This document shows, piece by piece, positions 58,726 through 64,000 of a stretch of DNA of 64,000 bases. Every line of letters begins with the position of its first letter. Position 1 is the first letter of the stretch. The DNA lies in contig NZ_JBLUWW010000001.1 of NCBI RefSeq assembly GCF_048323655.1, forward strand, positions 310,001-374,000, written 5' to 3'. The notes below the pieces were generated by a model. That model did no database searches. It was not told the DNA's origin and saw only the letters and a list, made by a program, of their open reading frames with translations. A program made the position numbers and the translations under genes. The DNA is from Salinimicrobium soli. Its GTDB lineage: Bacteria; Bacteroidota; Bacteroidia; Flavobacteriales; Flavobacteriaceae.

Positions 58726-60303
58726 TTAAGCAGTTTTCGGTCTATTAAAAAATTGCTGATAACTTTCAGGGTTTACAACTACCCCTCTTTCAGAAATAAT
58801 CTTGATATTGATATTTCTTTCTTCAGCTTTCACTTTAAAATCATCAAGTATTTCGATGATATCGTTATCAAGGTAGTGAGTTTTAGTCACGTCCATAATA
58901 AGAAATGAATTCTCTTCCAGCTTATTGAGCTCTTTTATTATAGCTCCTTTATTTATAAATGTCACTTCTTCGGCCAGTGTCATCTTAACTGTCTTACTTC
59001 CATCTTCCACATTTTCTTTATGTAGGAAATATGAATTCTGGTAGCTCTTGATTAATATAACAATTATTCCCACAAGAAGTCCCAAGGTTATACCAACAAG
59101 GAGATCACCAAAAATGATTCCTGTCACGGTCACCAGGAAGGGTACAGATTGTTTCCATCCTGCCTTGTACATTTGCACAAAAAGCTGTGGTTTTGCCAGT
59201 TTATAACCCACTAAAAATAAAACAGCGGCAAGAACCGATAGTGGTATTAGATTTAAAACTCTCGGAATAATGATCACAGAGATCAACAGTAAGCCTCCAT
59301 GGAGTATTGCAGAAAGTTTCGTTTGTCCTCCAGACTGGATGTTCGCAGAACTTCTAACAATTACCTGGGTGATAGGCAGACCTCCAATTAGGCCAGATAC
59401 TATGTTCCCGGTTCCCTGAGCAAATAATTCTCTATTAGTTGGAGTCGTTCTTTTATGTGGATCTAATTTATCTGTAGCTTCAACACATAAGAGGGTTTCC
59501 AAACTGGCCACCAGGGCCAATGTAAAGGCAGTGACCCATATCTCCATATTTCCTATCATACTAAAGGAGGGAAAAGTAAACTGCCCTATAAAAGAGTCAA
59601 AACTATCAGGGACTGGTACATTAACGAGAAGTCCTGGAGCGATAGAAAGAGAATCAATATTTTGAGTAATCACGTTAAAGACTATTCCCAGCCCTACAGC
59701 TACGAGGGGTCCCTGGATCAATCTAAAAACTTTGCTTTTTTTAGTCAAAACGGTCTCCCATAGGATGAGAATCCCCATAGCGACAAGGGCTATTACGGTG
59801 GACCCGGGACTAATCGATTCGAAAATTTTTCCGAGTGCCGAAAAAGTATTCTCCCCATCCAATTGGAAGAAATACCAGTCACCCATTGGGCTTTGGGTAT
59901 ATCCGAAAAAATGTGGGATCTGTTTTAGAATAATAATTATTCCAATTCCAGTCAACATTCCTTTAATAACGGACGATGGAAAGTAATAACCGATAATTCC
60001 CGCTTTGAGAACTCCGAATAAAATTTGAATGGCTCCTGCCAGGACTACGGCTAAAAGAAAATCCTGATAACTACCTAAACTGGCAATCGCTGCAAGTACT
60101 ATTGCAGCCAATCCTGCAGCTGGACCACTAACACCAAGACTGGATTTACTTAGTGCCCCCACAACAATTCCTCCTACAATACCTGCAATTAAACCTGAAA
60201 ATAATGGTGCTCCACTGGCCAAGGCAATACCAAGGCATAAAGGAAGAGCAACAAAAAATACAACAATACTGGCCGGCAAATCTTTTTTGAGTTGCTTGAA
60301 CAT
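58726..60303 (-). CDS. SulP-family anion transporter with STAS domain
   Basis: 525 residues. About 10-14 membrane helices with the SulP core SGPAAGLAAIVLAAIAS and GTGNIVSGLIGGLPITQVIVRSSANIQSGGQT, and a C-terminal cytoplasmic STAS domain (EEVTFINKGAIIKELNKLEENSFLIMDVTKTHYLDNDIIEIL). Family members carry sulfate, bicarbonate or dicarboxylates; pairing with a carbonic anhydrase suggests bicarbonate (BicA-like), which is inference. A perfect palindrome (60321-60341) lies 18 bases upstream of the ATG. Inner membrane. Confidence 0.93.
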   Translation of the reverse strand: MFKQLKKDLPASIVVFFVALPLCLGIALASGAPLFSGLIAGIVGGIVVGALSKSSLGVSGPAAGLAAIVLAAIASLGSYQDFLLAVVLAGAIQILFGVLKAGIIGYYFPSSVIKGMLTGIGIIIILKQIPHFFGYTQSPMGDWYFFQLDGENTFSALGKIFESISPGSTVIALVAMGILILWETVLTKKSKVFRLIQGPLVAVGLGIVFNVITQNIDSLSIAPGLLVNVPVPDSFDSFIGQFTFPSFSMIGNMEIWVTAFTLALVASLETLLCVEATDKLDPHKRTTPTNRELFAQGTGNIVSGLIGGLPITQVIVRSSANIQSGGQTKLSAILHGGLLLISVIIIPRVLNLIPLSVLAAVLFLVGYKLAKPQLFVQMYKAGWKQSVPFLVTVTGIIFGDLLVGITLGLLVGIIVILIKSYQNSYFLHKENVEDGSKTVKMTLAEEVTFINKGAIIKELNKLEENSFLIMDVTKTHYLDNDIIEILDDFKVKAEERNINIKIISERGVVVNPESYQQFFNRPKTA

Positions 60304-60320
60304 AAAAAATAAACGTTTAG

Positions 60321-60341
60321 GACAGGTAAAAACAACCTGTC
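60321..60341. repeat. Perfect 7-bp palindrome in front of SulP/carbonic anhydrase
   Basis: GACAGGT (60321-60327) and ACCTGTC (60335-60341) are exact reverse complements separated by seven bases, ending 18 bases before the SulP ATG at 60303. Its size and symmetry suit an operator for a dimeric regulator, or a leader hairpin. No exact TAnnTTTG box was found close to it. Confidence 0.5.
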
Positions 60342-60465
60342 AATAATTAAATAATAAATACTGTATAATGAGATCCCGAAACCATTAGCCATTGCAAAAA
60401 GGCATGGTACCGTGAGCTATTGAAGAATAGCCCCGACAAGCGTGGATCTAAAAAAAACGAAAATT

Positions 60466-60756
60466 TTATACGCTCTGTGGAGGGGGAGAGATCACTTCGA
60501 GGTAGACCTGATGGCTGCCTTCCAGATAAGAGAATTCCTGCTGAGAATGTGTTCTCAAATAACGAATACTTGCATGGTTGGAATAGGATTCCTCCATGAG
60601 AGATTCAAATGACAGGAGATTTTTTGATGAATTTTCCTCTTCGTTGGCAGTAAAAGCAAATGACATATCTACCGTGTCATCAATAAGCGCCACAACCGTA
60701 GGACCGGCCACGAAGCTCATAAAAACAATTGATAATAAAACGGCGATATTTTTCAT
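60466..60756 (-). CDS. Small exported protein, unknown family
   Basis: 96 residues from the ATG at 60756; the start nine bases upstream would sit inside the -7 box. The N-terminus KNIAVLLSIVFMSFVAGPTVVAL is a signal peptide or a single membrane helix. The remainder (IDDTVDMSFAFTANEEENSSKN ... RYLRTHSQQEFSYLEGSHQVYLEVISPPPQSV) is short, acidic and ends in a proline-rich tail. I do not recognise it. It has one of the clearest promoters in the window and stands between the bat genes and the SulP/carbonic anhydrase pair; a link to the latter is possible but unproven. Confidence 0.6.
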   Translation of the reverse strand: MKNIAVLLSIVFMSFVAGPTVVALIDDTVDMSFAFTANEEENSSKNLLSFESLMEESYSNHASIRYLRTHSQQEFSYLEGSHQVYLEVISPPPQSV

Positions 60757-60762
60757 AAGCGG

Positions 60763-60794
60763 CAAAAATAGGATATCTCTAGATTTTGACCAAA
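60763..60794 (-). promoter_or_regulatory. Promoter of the 96-residue exported protein (leaderless candidate)
   Basis: Minus strand: -7 TATTTTTG (60763-60770) and -33 TTTG (60791-60794), 20 bases apart, both exact. The -7 box ends six bases before the ATG at 60756. Confidence 0.75.
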
Positions 60795-60807
60795 GAAATA
60801 CTTGTCG

Positions 60808-61557
60808 CTACAACAGTTTTAACTCTTTTGAGTTCACCCATCCCTGCGTACCATTAGGAAGTTCTATTTCATACCAGCCCTGAAAATCTTCAGTTACTTT
60901 GACCTTCGCGCCCTCATGAAGGGTTAGAACTTCTGCGCTTCTCACATTAGGTTCACTCTTAACCATCACTTCTTCAGAAAAGATAATAGCAAAAGAACTT
61001 TCATCCTGTAAATTAAGCTTCAGTGCTCCTATTACACCGGAGGTGATCGCCAGCACCAAAAAGAACATTCCGGAGATAAATAGAATCCGTTTAATAATAG
61101 TTCTCCTACTGAAGTAGTAGACAAGGAAGAATACCACAAACAGCATCATACAAAAAATGGCTGCCCAACCCCATTCTGAAGGGCTTAACGCAGAAGTACT
61201 TTGATTGAAAATGCCGCCAAAACCTACTTCTGAAGGGTCATCCAGAGCATCTATGGCCATATTTCTGGCAAATTCAAGATTGTTCTTTACATCTTCATCC
61301 CCCGGCTCCATCTGTAGAGCCTTTTCAAAATGATAGATACTTGGCGCTATATGGTTGAGCTTGTAATGAGCGTTTCCGAGATTATAATGCAGAGCGACCG
61401 AAGTTTCTCCATTTTCCAGGATCTGGTCGTAGAGATCAATAGCCCGTTCATAATTTTCAGCTGCATAGGCAGCATTGGCCTTATCAAACAATTCTTCGTT
61501 CTGTGAAAAGCCGGTGAAACCAACCAGCAGGACCAATATAAAAATCAGCTTTTTCAT
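60808..61557 (-). CDS. batE: BatE: TPR and SH3 aerotolerance-operon protein
   Basis: 249 residues. Signal peptide (KKLIFILVLLVGFTGFSQ), two to three TPR motifs (about 20-110: NAAYAAENYERAIDLYDQILENG, ALHYNLGNAHYKLNHIAPSIYHFEKAL), two membrane helices (about 135-155 and 165-185) and a C-terminal bacterial SH3 domain (VMVKSEPNVRSAEVLTLHEGAKVKV ... NGTQGWVNSKELKLL). This combination closes Bat operons in Bacteroidota. The start overlaps the batD stop (ATGA). Bat proteins affect aerotolerance and stress survival in Bacteroides and other bacteria; molecular role unclear. Confidence 0.88.
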   Translation of the reverse strand: MKKLIFILVLLVGFTGFSQNEELFDKANAAYAAENYERAIDLYDQILENGETSVALHYNLGNAHYKLNHIAPSIYHFEKALQMEPGDEDVKNNLEFARNMAIDALDDPSEVGFGGIFNQSTSALSPSEWGWAAIFCMMLFVVFFLVYYFSRRTIIKRILFISGMFFLVLAITSGVIGALKLNLQDESSFAIIFSEEVMVKSEPNVRSAEVLTLHEGAKVKVTEDFQGWYEIELPNGTQGWVNSKELKLL

Positions 61558-63317
61558 ACCTGTTTGTCAATTTCAGAGATTACATGTACCGCTTTATCAT
61601 AATCCTGTTGCATCGCAACATTTGAAGCCGGTGTATAGCGGGCGAACTCACAGCTTTTAAGCAACTCCAGGAATTGATCTACCGTAGCTTCAGTCACTCC
61701 GCGACCCAGCAGCAACTCCCGAATATGCTCCTTGCTCATCTCGCTCGTTTGTATATGCAGCTTCGCCTTCAAATAATTGTGCAGCGCTCTTTCCAGCGAA
61801 TCGTAGAACTTGGTTTTATCGCCAAGGTTTCGTTTTGCTTCGGAAAGATATTTTCTGGCAAGTTTATCTGCCTTTCGAATCCTGTTTCCTCGGACATCAC
61901 CAGCCATCGCTTCTCTTCTCTTTCCGAAGAAGATTGCCAGCGGAATGAACAACAAAGGCAGCACAAAAAGGCTCCAAAAAAGAGGAGATCCCAAAAATGG
62001 CTTTTCATCGATAGGTCTCAGGGCCGCATTCAGTTTAATGTAGCGGAATTGATTCGTCACAGCAGGAGCCTGTCGTACGGTACCACCGGTACTTCCCGAA
62101 GTCGTGGTTGCCTGCCCGGCAGGAGCTGCATTTACATCAATAAGGATTTCATTCGAGGTAAGTGTTTTGTAAGATTCAGCATTAAGATCGAAATAACTGA
62201 AGGATAAAGCCGGAATTGGATATTTCCCTTTTTGCTGCGGCACCAGGGTATAGGTATTGGAAATGTTGCCGCGCATGCCACCCAGGTTTGTATTCACATC
62301 TTCGGCATATTCCGGTTCATATTTTTCCATGGAGGCCGGAACCGTTAGCGGAGGAAGATCGAACAGTTTCAGGTTGCCTTCCCCTCTCACTTCCACTTTT
62401 GCCTGTAAAGACTCGGTAGCATTGAGGTTTGTCTTGTCAGCAGTTACACTGAACCTCAGGTTTTTCCCCACAGCTCCGGTAAACCCTTCCGGTTTTCCTT
62501 CCTGTGGCAGTGGCTTCACATTGATAGTGCGGTTACCGGCCGCCACTACTTTATCCACTGTTTCGTAGAAACGGTTTCCAAAGATATCCCTGCGATCTCC
62601 CGGCACTTCGACAGAAACGGAAAGCGTGAGCGGTTCAATATTCAGTTTTCCGGTTTTTTGAGGATAGAGCACTGTTTTACGCAAAACAACATAGCGATAC
62701 GGTTCTCCCTCGTATTCCCCATTCTCTACCTGCAGGCGCTGCATATCGATATTCTGACTCCAGAAGTCACTGAACTTGGGATTGTCCAGCTGTCTCCAGT
62801 CGCTGACATTGATCCGCGGACTCACATACAGCTTGTAGACCACGGTGATGGCTTCGTTGAGATATGGATTAGAATTCGAGATCTCGGCCACCAGGTGAAG
62901 ATTTTCGGAAGCTACATATTCAGAGTTATTACCGTCTGTAGGCTCATCTACGGCAGCAGTCACCTCAATTTCAAGAGGCGTGGTCTTATAAACGTCGCCT
63001 TCAATAGTGATCTCTGCCTGGCCAATGGCTAATTTCCCTCTCTTTTTAGGAGCCAGAAAATAACTGTAGGTTTTGGAATAGCTCCTTTTTCCATTTATCC
63101 AGCTATTGCTCACAGCCTGGTTAGGACCGCCTACTACTGTAAAATCAGAAAATGACGGCGGATTAAAATTATCCCCGTCCTGGTTCATCGTGAAATCTAC
63201 GCGCAGGCGTTCGTTCACCCCCAGCTTTTTCTTGCTGGCCTTGGCTTCGAACTGCACCTGCGCCCCGGCAATTGCCGAAACCATGAAAAATATGAAAATC
63301 AGGATCTTGTTCTTCAT
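61554..63317 (-). CDS. batD: BatD: oxygen-tolerance protein
   Basis: 587 residues. Signal peptide (KILIFIFFMVSAIAGAQ), then several Ig-like beta domains (VNERLRVDFTMNQDGDNFNPP; YVASENLHLVAEISNSNPYLNEAITVVYKLYVSP, a typical BatD block; SVTADKTNLNATESLQAKVEVRGEGNLKLFDLP), one transmembrane helix near residue 445 (FWSLFVLPLLFIPLAIFF) and a cytoplasmic C-terminal helical region. Part of the Bat complex with BatC and BatE, anchored in the inner membrane with a large periplasmic part. Five bases separate the batC stop from its start codon. Confidence 0.92.
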   Translation of the reverse strand: MKNKILIFIFFMVSAIAGAQVQFEAKASKKKLGVNERLRVDFTMNQDGDNFNPPSFSDFTVVGGPNQAVSNSWINGKRSYSKTYSYFLAPKKRGKLAIGQAEITIEGDVYKTTPLEIEVTAAVDEPTDGNNSEYVASENLHLVAEISNSNPYLNEAITVVYKLYVSPRINVSDWRQLDNPKFSDFWSQNIDMQRLQVENGEYEGEPYRYVVLRKTVLYPQKTGKLNIEPLTLSVSVEVPGDRRDIFGNRFYETVDKVVAAGNRTINVKPLPQEGKPEGFTGAVGKNLRFSVTADKTNLNATESLQAKVEVRGEGNLKLFDLPPLTVPASMEKYEPEYAEDVNTNLGGMRGNISNTYTLVPQQKGKYPIPALSFSYFDLNAESYKTLTSNEILIDVNAAPAGQATTTSGSTGGTVRQAPAVTNQFRYIKLNAALRPIDEKPFLGSPLFWSLFVLPLLFIPLAIFFGKRREAMAGDVRGNRIRKADKLARKYLSEAKRNLGDKTKFYDSLERALHNYLKAKLHIQTSEMSKEHIRELLLGRGVTEATVDQFLELLKSCEFARYTPASNVAMQQDYDKAVHVISEIDKQV

Positions 63318-63322
63318 CTTTT

Positions 63323-64000
63323 CTACCAGTCTTTTTCTGTTTTCGTTTTAGCGCCTTTTACTTTTTCGGCGTTGATCTTATCCTGTACTTTTTTCTCTTC
63401 GTTACCCATTGCCTCCAAAAGGTTTTTCACCTGTTGCGGAGAAAGCTGACCGGGTCTTGGCTGAGGCTGCTTTTGCTGCTCCTCCTTATCCCCTTTGTTC
63501 TGTTCCTGCTTATCCTGATTCTGAGGTTTTCCCTCATCATCTTTTTTATCTTCGCCCTCTTTCTTATCCTGCTGATCTTTCTCACCGCCTTTGTCTTTCT
63601 CATCCTGCGGCTTTCCATCTTCATTCTTCTCTTTTTCTCCCTCGTCTCCCTGCTGATCTTTTTTATCTTGCTGCTGATCTTTGTTTTGATCCTGCTTATC
63701 CTTCTTCTGATCCTGGTTCTTATCGCCACCACCTTTTTTCTGCTCTTCTTCCAGCATCTTTTTTGCTAAGGCCAAATTGTAACGCGTTTCATCATCAGCC
63801 GGATTGTTACGAAGGGAATTCTTATATGCTTCTATCGCTTCTTTGTACTTCTTCTGCTTCATAAAAGCATTTCCGCGGTTATGGAAAGAATCGTGTTTCA
63901 GCGTTTTTTTCTCGGTCACTTTCGCTGCCTGTCCGTGTCTTTGAACCGCTTCATTGGTGATCTCTTTGTTATAATACAGGTTTCCCAGGTTATATTTTGC
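63323..64000 (-). CDS. batC: BatC: TPR protein with charged low-complexity tail, 5' truncated by window
   Basis: The frame is open from the stop at 63323 to the right edge, so at least 225 residues are present and the true start lies outside. The edge portion reads AKYNLGNLYYNKEITNEAV, a TPR, followed by NRGNAFMKQKKYKEAIEAYKNSLRNNPADDETRYNLALA, another TPR. About 95 residues of almost pure Lys/Gln/Asp/Glu/Gly/Asn follow and then a conserved end LSPQQVKNLLEAMGNEEKKVQDKI. This arrangement is that of BatC. Upstream batA/batB are expected to the right of the window. Confidence 0.85.
   Translation of the reverse strand, partial: AKYNLGNLYYNKEITNEAVQRHGQAAKVTEKKTLKHDSFHNRGNAFMKQKKYKEAIEAYKNSLRNNPADDETRYNLALAKKMLEEEQKKGGGDKNQDQKKDKQDQNKDQQQDKKDQQGDEGEKEKNEDGKPQDEKDKGGEKDQQDKKEGEDKKDDEGKPQNQDKQEQNKGDKEEQQKQPQPRPGQLSPQQVKNLLEAMGNEEKKVQDKINAEKVKGAKTKTEKDW

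Noticed and set aside
63420..63720. Repeat-rich stretch suggesting a CRISPR or tandem repeat
   Set aside because: It is the Lys/Gln/Asp/Glu low-complexity part of BatC; units are irregular codon runs with no spacer structure.

Overview
The window is chromosomal DNA of a Bacteroidota bacterium, almost certainly a marine or saline-habitat Flavobacteriaceae (Gramella/Christiangramia, Salegentibacter or Salinimicrobium-like; genus not resolved). The grounds are low-to-medium GC, several large TonB-dependent receptors with carboxypeptidase-like N-terminal domains, many lipoproteins, Bat (aerotolerance) genes, families largely confined to Flavobacteriia (DUF2480, DUF3078, DUF5689), almost no Shine-Dalgarno sequences, and numerous promoters of the Bacteroidota type (TTTG ... 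TAnnTTTG). I see no tRNA, rRNA, CRISPR array, insertion sequence or prophage. Coding density is high and no gene-free stretch exceeds about 300 bases.

Layout. 1-3001: end of a SUF iron-sulfur operon (SufT-like protein, DUF2480, DUF3078 barrel), then hflX. 3123-4709: two secreted proteins. 4706-6259: FAD oxidoreductase. 6357-18342: an accessory-looking surface locus with two TonB-dependent receptors, each followed by a surface lipoprotein, plus a secreted EEP-family nuclease/phosphatase and a lipid-anchored endonuclease I. I infer extracellular nucleic-acid scavenging. 18532-25815: pgi, an M23 peptidase, tryptophan 2,3-dioxygenase and a DUF3108 protein in one operon, followed by hppD and hmgA (aromatic amino acid breakdown). 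25934-29949: patatin/BamA-type phospholipase and uvrC. 30202-33051: rimB-like protease, rimK, an AstE/ASPA-like deacylase and 5-formyl-THF cyclo-ligase. 33099-34969: histidine kinase and response regulator. 34966-44841: lspA, DUF4097, dksA-like, ileS, a haem-receptor-like TonB protein, recO, gdhA. 45011-50642: outer-membrane protein, metB-type enzyme, lipoprotein, ArsC/Spx-like, DMT exporter, thioesterase, YheT hydrolase. 50708-55367: DUF1206, yicC-gmk-nadD, gpsA, DUF1801. 55368-56943: pheS with two small coupled genes. 57061-60756: small protein, CvpA, carbonic anhydrase plus SulP transporter, small exported protein. 60808-64000: batE, batD and partial batC.

The most noteworthy signals are the nucleic-acid-scavenging-like surface locus with its six-repeat lipoprotein; five genes whose promoter -7 box ends only 4-6 bases before the start codon (predicted leaderless mRNAs); tightly interlocked divergent promoters at metB; a promoter whose -33 box lies inside the upstream terminator; two orphan leader-like elements; a perfect palindrome in front of the SulP/carbonic anhydrase genes; and a 55-residue two-helix membrane gene fitted between pheS and its downstream neighbour by stop/start overlaps. 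All functions are inferred from motifs recognised by eye; no database search was run.
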